In this document: positions 32,394 through 41,600 of the stretch, piece after piece
Layout of the letters: each line of letters starts with the position of its first letter
How positions within the stretch are numbered: the stretch's first letter is position 1
From: a virus
Virus record (IMG/VR): IMGVR_UViG_3300032285_001768
Coordinates: 1-55,919 of that record
Strand: one strand, 5' to 3'
DNA: 55,919 nt
Notes under the pieces: model-generated
What the model saw: the letters and a program-made list of their open reading frames with translations, nothing else
Databases searched by the model: none
What the model was told of the DNA's origin: nothing
Translations under genes and position numbers: made by a program

Positions 32394-33299
32394 TTAGGCT
32401 CCAGGGCAGCCGTAAATACCACGCCAATCGCTGAACCCGAAGCTGTAACGCTCACGAGCCTTGTAGCGCACGTTACCAGTATCGAAGTCGCCTTCGAAAC
32501 CAGTGCGGATTGCAACACGCTCGAACATCTTCATGCCGTTAGGAGCGTCGGTCTTGATAAACCAGCCGTTCGTATCGGTCAAGAAGTGGTTAACGGTGTA
32601 ACCCTGGGGGATCATGCCCATGTTCTTGATCGCGTTGATGTCGTTATCTGCAGTTCCGACACGAAGCGTAGACTTCAGGATCCGGTCAGCAGTAAACATC
32701 AGCTCTTTCGGGATGATCAACTTCAGACCCTGCATGGCGATCTTCAGGCCACGTTCGTCGGTGAACGCAGCGATGTCGATCAGAGCCTGCTCAAGCGAAG
32801 TCTCGCTCAAGTCGGCATCCACAGCCAAACGGTTGGAACCGTTAGGGCCGCCCAGCGTTGGGTGAGCAGTCGAGCACAAAGGCTGGCCATCGCCACCAAT
32901 CGAGGTCGTAAATGCACCGTTCAGAACAGCAGCACCTTTAATCTGCTTGGTCTGAGCCATGGAACGAGCCAGGGCCTTGGTGTAACGAGCCGATAGACGA
33001 TCATACAGGTTGTCTTCCACTGCCTCTTCAGTCAGAGAAAACGCCAGCGCAATCGTTTCGTGGGTGTAGCGAGCCGTAAAGACTTCCTGCGCCTGATCGT
33101 AGAACACGCCAGAGCCTTCAGTCTTAACCGGAGCGGTTGAGAACCCAGACAGCATCACTTCTTCTTCGAAAGCACGGTCCGAAGACTCGACTTCGTAGAT
33201 TTCAAGATGCTCGTTCTCGTAGTTTTTGTACTCAAGGCCGAAGAGGGCATTTAGACCCGGCTCAAGCTCTTTCGTAAGTTGGGCACGTGAAATTGCCAT
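32394..33299 (-). CDS. major capsid protein
   Basis: A 301-residue head shell protein. It opens AQLTKELEPGLNALFGLEYK and continues with HLEIYEVESSDRAFEEEVML, ARYTHETIALAFSLTEEAVE, LCSTAHPTLGG and NDINAIKNMGMIPQGYTVNH, ending YKARERYSFGFSDWRGIYG. I recognise this as the major capsid protein type of environmental podoviruses, related to Mu gpT-like and HK97-fold capsids. It is preceded by scaffold and decoration genes and followed by a terminator, which fits a highly expressed gene. Confidence 0.9.
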   Translation of the reverse strand: MAISRAQLTKELEPGLNALFGLEYKNYENEHLEIYEVESSDRAFEEEVMLSGFSTAPVKTEGSGVFYDQAQEVFTARYTHETIALAFSLTEEAVEDNLYDRLSARYTKALARSMAQTKQIKGAAVLNGAFTTSIGGDGQPLCSTAHPTLGGPNGSNRLAVDADLSETSLEQALIDIAAFTDERGLKIAMQGLKLIIPKELMFTADRILKSTLRVGTADNDINAIKNMGMIPQGYTVNHFLTDTNGWFIKTDAPNGMKMFERVAIRTGFEGDFDTGNVRYKARERYSFGFSDWRGIYGCPGA

Positions 33300-33301
33300 G
33301 A

Positions 33302-33892
33302 TTAAGCTCCAAGTCCAGCCACGCCAGCACTTCCGTACTGATGCGTGTTGATTTTAACCACCAGGATCTCGTAAGCACCAAAGTCATTGCCAGACTGGTT
33401 GTACAGTCCAACAACTTTCAGGGCCAGAGTGCTGGTCTTTGCGACGTTTGCAGAGTCAATTGTCATGTTCGACAAGCCGGTAGTCGTGCTACCAGTTGTG
33501 CTAGTCGAGATCGGCGCATTCCAGCCAATCTTAGTCTGATCAATTGCCGTGCTGCTGGTCGACTGAATCAAGAACAACTGGTTGGGATCGTCAATGACGT
33601 CGGCCTGGATGATGCCAGCGGTGATGTCAACACTACCAGGGTAGTAATTGCTCCACCGTTGCTTACCAGTTGTCGGGTCAATGTACGTACAACCGTTGAA
33701 CACGCCCACAGCCGAAGAGTGAGTCGCCGCCACAAATTTATAAATGTAGCCGTCATAGTTGGTGACTAGGTCACCCAAATAGATCGCCCCGGACTGGTTA
33801 TCGGCAATCTGATATCCGTACTGTTTCTGTGCTCCAGTAGCGGACAGGTTGCCCATAGGACGCAGACCAAAGGGCTTATTTACGTTAGCCAT
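33302..33892 (-). CDS. head decoration/stabilisation protein
   Basis: A 196-residue beta-rich protein: ANVNKPFGLRPMGNLSATGA, then YQIADNQSGAIYLGDLVTNY and NGCTYIDPTTGKQRWSNYYP. The start (PFGLRPxGxL) and the GDLV segment recur in capsid-associated proteins encoded just before the major capsid gene. It probably binds the outside of the shell. Two bases separate it from the capsid start on the transcript. Confidence 0.75.
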   Translation of the reverse strand: MANVNKPFGLRPMGNLSATGAQKQYGYQIADNQSGAIYLGDLVTNYDGYIYKFVAATHSSAVGVFNGCTYIDPTTGKQRWSNYYPGSVDITAGIIQADVIDDPNQLFLIQSTSSTAIDQTKIGWNAPISTSTTGSTTTGLSNMTIDSANVAKTSTLALKVVGLYNQSGNDFGAYEILVVKINTHQYGSAGVAGLGA

Positions 33893-33913
33893 TTGTCAAT
33901 TCCTTAAAAAAGT

Positions 33914-34396
33914 TTATTCCCCGGATGCACCAGGGCTACCAAATGTGACCCGCGACTGACGCGAAGGGCTTTCGATCCGCATGCTGTTGTGAGCATTGCT
34001 TTTCATTAGCTCATTATCAATCGCTAAAACCTGATCAATTGCGCGACGATTGTAGTATGCCTGTCGCTCTTCAACTGTTTCCAAAGGAATACGGGCTAAC
34101 AGAACGTCTCCCACGCTGATAATGCCAGCGTGTCGACCGTCTTCCACGGAGGGAACAGGAAAGTCTGGGTACTCTTCCGAACGGACGAGCTCATAACCTT
34201 CACGGACTTTGGTGGCAATATTCATACGGTCCTCTTGATTGGCCGTAAATGCCCGAATCCATCTGTGTTTGTATCCCGGAGGAGCAGGAGGCGCATCAAG
34301 ACGTGACGGAGGAGTCCAAGGTTTCCGGCGTGCCGCCTTCTCGCGGGTATCCGCGGAACGCGCTTCACGATTAACGGTGGTAGTAGCCTTTTCCAT
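33914..34396 (-). CDS. conserved head-module protein
   Basis: A 160-residue protein: RSADTREKAARRKPWTPPSR near the N terminus, then GYKHRWIRAFTANQEDRMNI and LVRSEEYPDFPVPSVEDGRH, LLARIPLETVEERQAYYNRR. I recognise the TREK...WxPPSxLDxPPAPxGYxHRWIR pattern from head modules of environmental phages. Function unknown; its place between scaffold and decoration genes suggests capsid assembly. Confidence 0.75.
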   Translation of the reverse strand: MEKATTTVNREARSADTREKAARRKPWTPPSRLDAPPAPPGYKHRWIRAFTANQEDRMNIATKVREGYELVRSEEYPDFPVPSVEDGRHAGIISVGDVLLARIPLETVEERQAYYNRRAIDQVLAIDNELMKSNAHNSMRIESPSRQSRVTFGSPGASGE

Positions 34397-34398
34397 AA

Positions 34399-35262
34399 TC
34401 AGTCCTTGACGTATTTGGCATATTCCTCAATCGGAACGCCGAGTTTTTTCGCAATCGCTACCTGACTTGCAGTCAGTTTAACAACGCGGCGTGCATTATT
34501 TACCCCGGAAGACCGGGTTGCAGGTGCCACCGTTTGCACGGTTCTAGTGGTCCTGTCTTTATTAAATCGACCTGGAAAGGATGATTTAAGTCGACGATCC
34601 AGCTCATCATAGTACTCATCTGAACTGCCGTCAAATCCTTCAACTTCAATTAGCTGTCGATGAATGCCCCAAGCGGCAGATGTGAGCACAGTATCGCGCC
34701 CATACCACGAGTTTTTATCGACCCAATTAGCCGCTTTTTCATCCACAACTGGCCGAGCTTGCTGAACAACCGGCTGCTGGGGACGCTGCTGCTGTTGCAC
34801 CAGCTGCTCTTGATATGACTGACGATGCGCATTAGCTTCAGCAATTTGACGCTGCTCGTGAATTAGCGAAGTCAACCGAGTACTGGCTTCAATCTCAGTC
34901 GAAATATCACCCTCTTCACGGGCTTTTTGAATGATTTGCTTTAGCGCAACAAGTTGGGTCTCTACCCGACCACTTGCCTCATACAAACGCTCTTCATCCG
35001 TGCGAACAACTTTTTGTTCCAACTGCTGCAGTCTGGCTTGCATGCCCTGAGCCAATTCCAACGCAGCCTGCTCTCGACGCTCCGTCTCGCGCAAGCGAGC
35101 CGTCATCTTGTCAATGCGCTTCTTGACCTTGTCGCTGTAATCATCCAGTTCCTGGTCTTGATTAACAGCAGCTGTCGTGTTCTGCCCTTCCGTCTCGGTC
35201 ACTGTGACCGACATGGGCTGTTCGTCCTCTCCGACGTTGTAATCCAACTCTTGATCTGACAT
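34399..35262 (-). CDS. capsid scaffolding protein
   Basis: A 287-residue protein. The first 45 residues are acidic and disordered. Residues about 45-165 form a charged coiled coil (MTARLRETERREQAALELAQ, then Gln-rich LVQQQQRPQQPVVQQ). The C-terminal part is basic with FPGRFNKDRTTRT and a small helical end (LTASQVAIAKKLGVPIEEYA). Acidic start, helical core and basic capsid-binding end are typical for podovirus scaffolds, as is the place just upstream of the capsid genes. Confidence 0.82.
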   Translation of the reverse strand: MSDQELDYNVGEDEQPMSVTVTETEGQNTTAAVNQDQELDDYSDKVKKRIDKMTARLRETERREQAALELAQGMQARLQQLEQKVVRTDEERLYEASGRVETQLVALKQIIQKAREEGDISTEIEASTRLTSLIHEQRQIAEANAHRQSYQEQLVQQQQRPQQPVVQQARPVVDEKAANWVDKNSWYGRDTVLTSAAWGIHRQLIEVEGFDGSSDEYYDELDRRLKSSFPGRFNKDRTTRTVQTVAPATRSSGVNNARRVVKLTASQVAIAKKLGVPIEEYAKYVKD

Positions 35263-35272
35263 TGTCTACTCC

Positions 35273-35722
35273 TTACATGTGCAAAATGTCATCAGGGTCC
35301 GAAATCACACCCAGAACTTCATCGTCGTTAATAAACCGGATCTCGCCACCATCAATAGGAATGCGAGCCCCCGCATAACGACCAAAAATAATCCACTCTC
35401 CCTCCTCGCACCACGGTCCGGTAGGGAATTTGGTTTCGTCTGAGTAAGCCAGGCTGCCCATTTTCAAGACATACCCGCACACGGTATTTAAAACCGCGCG
35501 TTTTTGTGTTTCTTCCGCAAGGACAATCCCGCCTTTTGTCTTGTCTGCACCCCGATAAGGCAGAATCGCAATCCGCCAACCTGATGGTTCAGGGATTCGA
35601 TCCATTACAGCTGGCGGAATCTTGTCCGGGTCAAAAACCCCGTCGACATATGCATCATCCAACACGGGCTCTGCAGCTTCAGCTTTCCATTTGCGCTCTA
35701 GCGCAGTGATAGGCTCTTCCAT
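35273..35722 (-). CDS. GroES-like co-chaperonin
   Basis: A 149-residue protein with the Cpn10 fold pattern. After about 45 extra N-terminal residues come GWRIAILPYRGADKTKGGIV (first strand and mobile loop start), LAEETQKRAVLNTVCGYVLK, then WCEEGEWIIFGRYAGARIPI and EIRFINDDEVLGVISDPDDI. These are the GroES landmarks KxGGIxL, VxxVG, V(I)xFxxYAGxxI and FxxxDDVLGVI. It would replace or supplement host GroES for folding the phage capsid protein in GroEL, as T4 gp31 does. It is placed between scaffold and portal. The N-terminal extension is not part of host GroES. Confidence 0.87.
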   Translation of the reverse strand: MEEPITALERKWKAEAAEPVLDDAYVDGVFDPDKIPPAVMDRIPEPSGWRIAILPYRGADKTKGGIVLAEETQKRAVLNTVCGYVLKMGSLAYSDETKFPTGPWCEEGEWIIFGRYAGARIPIDGGEIRFINDDEVLGVISDPDDILHM

Positions 35723-35737
35723 ACGACCTCCTTTGAG

Positions 35738-35926
35738 TTAAAAATCAGGATCTTTGCGGCGAAGTAAAGACTTGACCACATCTTCAACAAGATTCAAACC
35801 TTCCAGACGGCCCATCATGAAGCGATAGCGTTCCATGTCGGAAATGCCACCACTCAAAATGATTGCCTCAGAGTCCGCTTTAAGCTTTCTGATTTCTTTC
35901 AGCACAGCTTCTGTAAATTCAAGCAT
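35738..35926 (-). CDS. 62-residue conserved small phage protein
   Basis: A 62-residue charged helical protein: LEFTEAVLKEIRKLKADSEA, then GGISDMERYRFMMGRLEGLN and VVKSLLRRKDPDF. The phrase GISDMExYxxxMGRLEGL is recognisable from small proteins beside portal genes in environmental podoviruses. Function unknown. There is no strong ribosome binding site (GGGGTTTCC), and a hairpin lies just upstream. Confidence 0.72.
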   Translation of the reverse strand: MLEFTEAVLKEIRKLKADSEAIILSGGISDMERYRFMMGRLEGLNLVEDVVKSLLRRKDPDF

Positions 35927-35943
35927 GGAAACCCCATGAAAAG

Positions 35944-35965
35944 CAGACGGAATGCGCCCCGTCTG
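35944..35965 (-). terminator. possible weak terminator or attenuator hairpin
   Basis: CAGACGG and CCGTCTG form a 7-bp stem with an 8-base loop. On the minus strand it is followed by CTTTTC, a weak T-tract. It lies between the small gene after portal and the 62-residue gene and could reduce read-through from portal to head genes. An mRNA processing hairpin is equally possible. Confidence 0.35.
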
Positions 35966-35979
35966 TAGGCTTGTGTCAA

Positions 35980-36246
35980 TCAGTATATACCAACAGGATC
36001 ATTGCCGTCACGTTTGCGAATGACTTTTGCAGGCCCGTTTTTGCCTTTTTTAAGCTCTTTTTTAGGTGCATTACTTGGATTATTCTGTCCAGCCTTGCTG
36101 TAAGCAATTGCCGCAGCCTGTTTTACAGCCGCTGCGGTGCTTTTTGGCTTGCTTGTACCAATCTTCCCCTTCTCTTTAAAGGAATGCACCATCTCCCCAA
36201 TGTTTGAGCTAATGGTTTTTTGACTTTTACCAGATTTAAGAGGCAT
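35980..36246 (-). CDS. small basic head-module protein (DUF6496-like)
   Basis: An 88-residue Lys-rich protein: MPLKSGKSQKTISSNIGEMV, then TSKPKSTAAAVKQAAAIAYS, KAGQNNPSNAPKK and VIRKRDGNDPVGIY at the end. The KSQKTISSNI...QAxAIAxSKA pattern recalls DUF6496-type small virion proteins. The open frame extends much further upstream (36492) inside the portal gene, but the ATG at 36246 overlaps the portal stop by 11 bases and is followed by natural-looking sequence. Function unknown. Confidence 0.75.
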   Translation of the reverse strand: MPLKSGKSQKTISSNIGEMVHSFKEKGKIGTSKPKSTAAAVKQAAAIAYSKAGQNNPSNAPKKELKKGKNGPAKVIRKRDGNDPVGIY

Positions 36247-38605
36247 TTTGGTTCCTTGTAGGCTGGTTTGTAGTGATGTGCGTGCGCTCCCTGGCAATAC
36301 CGCCCCTGAACTGGGCAATATTCTCTTGTGAACGCATTCTTTCTTGCGCAACTTGTGCATTTTGCTGCAACTTCTGCTGATCCAATTGCAACGACTGCGC
36401 TTCCAACGCCAATTTCTGTTGGTCGTTCTGCGCACGCTGCGCCAACTCCTGCTTCTTAAGCTCAACAATCGGATCAGGCTGCTCGTTACCACCGTTAAGT
36501 TGATCCTGCAGATCTCTCATGTCCTTTATGTACTGCGCAATCTTTAGCGCAATCATGCTTTCCTTCTGAATAGCTGAAACCATTCGGTCAGGATCGCTTC
36601 CATATGACTGGAACAGCTCCGCTTCCACGGTTTCCTCCGCTTTTAAGCGAACATGCTCCATGATGTGTTGCTGGAACGCAACGGCGACGCCAACATTTGA
36701 CTGAACCGTAGGCGACATGCCAAACATCAAGTGAGCAGCAATGTGCGCATCATGCTGTTGCCCCGCAAACGCTTTAACCTTCATGGTATCCATGATGTGC
36801 GCGTTTTCTGTCGCCGGATCTTTCGGGAACTGAGCATTTTGAGGCTTCAACAACCCCGAAATATCCCGAACATTCAACGCCGCATACACCCGATAGTACG
36901 CTTCGTACATGTCGTGCATCTGCGGAGCACTCTGCGCTAACTGCAGTTGCGTTTGCGCCAGAGTGATTCTTTGCGTGGTCGAAAAAATGTTGGGGTCAGA
37001 TACCGGAAGGACCGCAACCAAGCTGTTAAAGTCCTTGCGCTTGATCGACCGACTGGCTCCAGGGACGTCATACGGATAGTTTTCCGGTAAATAGTCAGCA
37101 AAACCTTCCGCCAGGAGCTCAAACTCCATCGCCTGCGCATAATGCAGCCGCTTATGGATCGCGCTCATCACCATGGAGCCACGCTCAAGCAGCGCCATCG
37201 TTGTTCCTACCTGCGCATTCTGGTTACCATCCCCAACCATCATGTCCGCAGTACTGGCCAACCGCTTTCCAGCGTCAACCAAGAACCCAAGCAGCTGAAA
37301 CAACGTCTGACTCGGCTCTTTGTACGGCAAAGGCAACAAAGATGCCGACAATTCCGCACCACCCGCGTCAATATCGCGCCATTCACCCGGCTGAATCGGA
37401 TTATCACTGTCCGCGATCCGCGCACCCTTCGCCTTGAAGCCCGCCGGCAGGTTTGACAACGTCCCCGCATCCAACAGCTGGCGCAAAGCCGACGTCGCAC
37501 CCTTCGACAAACTGCCAATCAGGTGAACAAACCCCAAGCCATACGCACCAAGGCCCTCGACAAGCACGTAATGGACAAAATAATTGCGCCGACGCTTTAA
37601 TTTGTCGCTTTCTTTCCAATTCCGACGCACGCCAACCACTTGCAACGAGTCTTCCGAGAACGTCACAACATACGGAAGCTTGATTTTTGTCGGCTCGCCG
37701 TCCTCATCCTTGTCCTCAAACCCCGGAATCTCCAAATCGACCTGCATTTCCAGCAAAAAGATTTCTTCCGCTTGGTCCGTTGGCCGAACTCCAACAATTT
37801 TGTCCGTTGCTTTTGCAATTTGAGTTGAATCAGTGGGCTGTTGCTCGGCTTCCAAGTCCACATCCAAGTACTCACCGGCCACTACGCGCTTGCGAAACTC
37901 ATTCGCATCCATCGCAATCCGGTGCGTGACCCGCGGACACTGAGCAATCACGCTCGATCCGTTGTATGGAATATACAAATCATTAGCCAAAACCAGCTTA
38001 CTGACCATCCGCCCCAACTGAGCGTCGTAATAAACCTTTTTGAACGTCGAACCACCGTAGCCGGTATAGAACAACAACTGATCAAACTCGGGCGTGTACT
38101 CACGCATCACGTGAGTAATCTGATAATTCATGAAATCCTGGACGCGACCGGCCTGCTGGACCTTGTCCGCAGTCTCTTTGCCCATAATCTCCGTGCGCAC
38201 AGGCCCGCCCGCAGGCATCAATTCCTTAAACGCTTGCGCCTGGAACTGAACAATCGCCTCTGTCAGCAACGGATGCGCCGCATTTGACGCGCCACGGAAT
38301 GGCTTGGTCTTCTCTTCAAGCTTCAAGCCCAACAGATCAAGGCCCTTGGCGTACATCTGCTCCCAATCCGAGCGCGAGGACTTGTCTGCTTCATACATCT
38401 GAAGCAACTCCATCGCGATCTTTCCAAGGTCCTGCTCGTCAATGACCTCCGCCAGGTTGGCGTAAAAATCTACTTCGTCCTCTTCCCCTATTTCAACGGT
38501 CGCCCCACCGTCATCCTCCAGGACAACTTCAATGTCCGGGGCCTGCTCATCAAGGACCGCGATGCCCGTACTCGGAGCTTCTGAGAAGGATTTTTCAATT
38601 GACAT
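36236..38605 (-). CDS. portal protein (P22 type)
   Basis: A 789-residue protein that forms the dodecameric entry ring for DNA. After an acidic N terminus it has EADKSSRSDWEQMYAKGLDL, then KTKPFRGASNAAHPLLTEAI and FKELMPAGGPVRTEIMGKET, DFMNYQITHVMREYTPEFDQ and LFYTGYGGSTFKKVYYDAQL, all hallmarks of the P22-like portal family. The C terminus is a Gln-rich coiled coil (QNDQQKLALEAQSLQLDQQK), comparable to the barrel domain of long portals. Portal length fits the family (about 700-800). Confidence 0.92.
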   Translation of the reverse strand: MSIEKSFSEAPSTGIAVLDEQAPDIEVVLEDDGGATVEIGEEDEVDFYANLAEVIDEQDLGKIAMELLQMYEADKSSRSDWEQMYAKGLDLLGLKLEEKTKPFRGASNAAHPLLTEAIVQFQAQAFKELMPAGGPVRTEIMGKETADKVQQAGRVQDFMNYQITHVMREYTPEFDQLLFYTGYGGSTFKKVYYDAQLGRMVSKLVLANDLYIPYNGSSVIAQCPRVTHRIAMDANEFRKRVVAGEYLDVDLEAEQQPTDSTQIAKATDKIVGVRPTDQAEEIFLLEMQVDLEIPGFEDKDEDGEPTKIKLPYVVTFSEDSLQVVGVRRNWKESDKLKRRRNYFVHYVLVEGLGAYGLGFVHLIGSLSKGATSALRQLLDAGTLSNLPAGFKAKGARIADSDNPIQPGEWRDIDAGGAELSASLLPLPYKEPSQTLFQLLGFLVDAGKRLASTADMMVGDGNQNAQVGTTMALLERGSMVMSAIHKRLHYAQAMEFELLAEGFADYLPENYPYDVPGASRSIKRKDFNSLVAVLPVSDPNIFSTTQRITLAQTQLQLAQSAPQMHDMYEAYYRVYAALNVRDISGLLKPQNAQFPKDPATENAHIMDTMKVKAFAGQQHDAHIAAHLMFGMSPTVQSNVGVAVAFQQHIMEHVRLKAEETVEAELFQSYGSDPDRMVSAIQKESMIALKIAQYIKDMRDLQDQLNGGNEQPDPIVELKKQELAQRAQNDQQKLALEAQSLQLDQQKLQQNAQVAQERMRSQENIAQFRGGIARERTHITTNQPTRNQNAS

Positions 38606-38617
38606 GTTTTAGTCCGG

Positions 38618-41600
38618 TTATTCTTCACGAGGCCCTGGAAGACCTAGTCTTGCACGAATTGCTTGTGCTCTGGCTCGCAATCGTTCGCGAGCATTGGGAG
38701 GAGCAGGAGCATCAGCAGGAGGAGGAATCCCCTGACCACCTTCTCTCGCTTGTCGACGTGCAATTATACGTTCAAGGGCCTGCAGTGCATTCTCGCCTGG
38801 ACGAAGAAATAAATTGGGATGGGCTTCAATTGCAGCCATCATAAGCTCTTGACCCGGAGGAACTCCTTCAAGAAGGTTTACGTTTCTAGGTAAAGGAGTT
38901 TGGGTCACAGCCCGCGGACCACGGTTAGGACGAGCTTCTAGGTAAGCGTTTTTCCACGAGAATCCTTCCCCACCACCGTAATGGCTTGGAATAGAGTTTA
39001 CATCTAGATTAGGAATGCTGTCTAAAAATTTAAAAATTGCTTCTTTATTGTCAAGTGGATTGCTGTTAGTGGGGCCTTGAATTTGATTAATTTTTACTAA
39101 GCCATTTGGAGAATCCGCAAGATCTATTGTGACTTCAGGCTTGTCCATTTTTGGACGGAAACTATAAACGCGGGTAGTGCCTGCCTCAAAAGCAGGTCTA
39201 CCACCCAGGTTATAATCTTCTTTTGTTGAATACCCGCCAACAGAATGCCTCATTTGGGCACCTTCAACCTCAACTGCCTTTTTTGTTCCAACTTGATACC
39301 AGCCAGGAACGTCTTCTACAGGTTTAAGGCCCTCTCTTAATATGTCATTGACGGCCTTTTTGGGGTAGGATTGACCATTTCGAATTGCAAGTATAAGTTG
39401 TGGAAATTCCCTGCTTTTTTGCCATTGCGGGTATGCGGAAATAAGTGCTTCATCAGCATTCATTTTTGACAATTTGTCAGCTGGAATAGATGCTAACAAG
39501 GAAGCCGCTTCAGAGCCACTCATGCCTGGCAAAGGCAATTGAGCCATGTCATATACTGGCTCATTTCTTTGGATTGCGTCAATAATCCATTGATAATTAG
39601 GGTCTCCGGCCCTAACTGCTTCAACTAGTTTTTGAGCGGGAACTTCTTTGTTATCAAATATTTGTTTTGCATAATTTTCCAGCGATAACGCATCATAGGT
39701 TGGTGGAAGTGTTTGATATTCGTCTGGAACCCCTGCCTCGGTCAACTGCTTGGCTATTAAATCCCTTGTTCGTTCTGCCGCCTTATTTTGATTGTTGTAG
39801 CCCACCATCCAATCATTAGTTGGATTTGGAAGATCCATGATTGTGGTTGGCCTAACCGTAGAAGCGCGGTCATAAAAAGTATGGAAATCTTCTAGGGCCT
39901 GTTCTTTTTCGGCAAAAGACTTCTTTTGGGTATTTGAATAAGGCAGTGTTTTTTGAAGTTCTTTTAGTTCAGTTTTAATTTTTGCAGCTTCGTCTTTAAG
40001 GCCCTGTTCCTGCGCAGCTTGCGCGGCCTGCTTTAGCTCATTAATTCTTGGTTGGGCGGCGGCAACTTTGTTTTGAAGTTCCAAGCCTTCTTTGGCCGCA
40101 TCAATCATGTACGGACGGAACGCATCGCTTTGTGGTGCCGGAGTACTAGCAGACCCTTCCACCCGTCTATTAAGCAACGCCATTCGAAGGGGGTCTTCAT
40201 GCGTTCCCAGTGATTTTTTAATAAATGGGGCAAGTTTGTCCGCAAGAAAAGTTATAACGTCTGCCCGGCCACTGGGTACGGCTTGCATTGCGTCTTTAAT
40301 AAACGATTCCAGCCCAGTAAGATTTGATTTAACGGGACCTTCCGGCGTATCAACAGTGACTGAACGCTTCCACTGCCCGCCAGGGATTTTGACAGCCATG
40401 CCCAGCGAACCAGCCGGGGCTTTGCCCGTTGCCAGGCTTGCAAGCGACGTATTTATCGCCGCCTCTGGCACCTTCTCCTCGTCAAACCGACCAGTTGTTA
40501 ACGCCTGACTGGACAGGTTGTACGGCAACAAGAGATCTTTCACGATGTTTGGCGCAATAAACTCGGTCTTGCCATTTCGCTTGATTGGCATTGGCAAGAA
40601 CGTGCCCCGCTTCTCGTTCACCGAAGGGTCAAAGCCCATGGTGCGCTGGATAAACTCGTCCGTCGTCTCGCCACCCGCCTCGTCCAGGGCCGGGGTCCGC
40701 GCAACTTTCTCTCGCGCCGCCGCTACTCGCGAGCGTTCCGCTATCTCAGCACGTTGCCTGGCCTGATTGGCCGCCTGTCTGCCAAAAGGATTTGGTGGTG
40801 CGACATACCCCTCGCCCTCTTCCGGGCTGCCATCGGCACGTTTAGGCAAGTTCACCAGCACGTCCCGTCCCTGACCAGGAGGCATCTTCCGACCCGCATA
40901 CTCGCGCAACCGTCCATACGGACCTTCCGTCACCACAGATGGGACAGCATCCAAAGCTTCTGACCCAACCCGCGGATTAAAGTCGTACTTGTCCTTGATG
41001 ACAAAGTTCCCTTCCGGCCCAAGACCATACTTAAACTGCCCAAGCGACGTGGCCAACGACTCCGTAGGGGTCTTTCCACCAGACAAGCTGCGACTTTCCT
41101 GGACCACGCCCTTTGGATAGTCAGAGTACTTCACTTCCGGCAAAATCTTCCCAAGCTTGGCAAGATCTCCTGCCGCACCAGACATTACCAACCCACGGCG
41201 ACGAGCATTAGAAGGCTCTTCGCCTTCCGCCAAAGCCATCAAACCAGGCGTAAACTGCCCCGCCTGAAACTTCTTGATCATGTCCAAGTCAGATTGGTAT
41301 TGCGACTTCTCTTCTTTAGACAACTTTCCCTTTAAAGCCGCTTCCAAATGCTGACCATACTTGGTCAAAGGCTCTTCCAAACCCTTATACCGACCACGAA
41401 CCATCTCATCCATCTGCGCTAACTCAGCTGGATTGAAATTCTTCTCGGTGATCTGACTCCGATCCCCGCCCCGAACACTCTCTAAAAAGATTCTCTTGTT
41501 CGAGGGCAGTGATCCTTGGTCCATGATCCTTGAATACAGATCCAAGGCCGGCTCAACAAGGTACTTGTCGCCAAACGTCAGCTTTTCGTCCGGGGCACCC

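Noticed and set aside
36247-36492. Long N-terminal extension of the small gene after portal
   Set aside because: It lies within the portal gene in another frame and is Arg/Ser/Trp-rich. The ATG at 36246 gives the conserved start.
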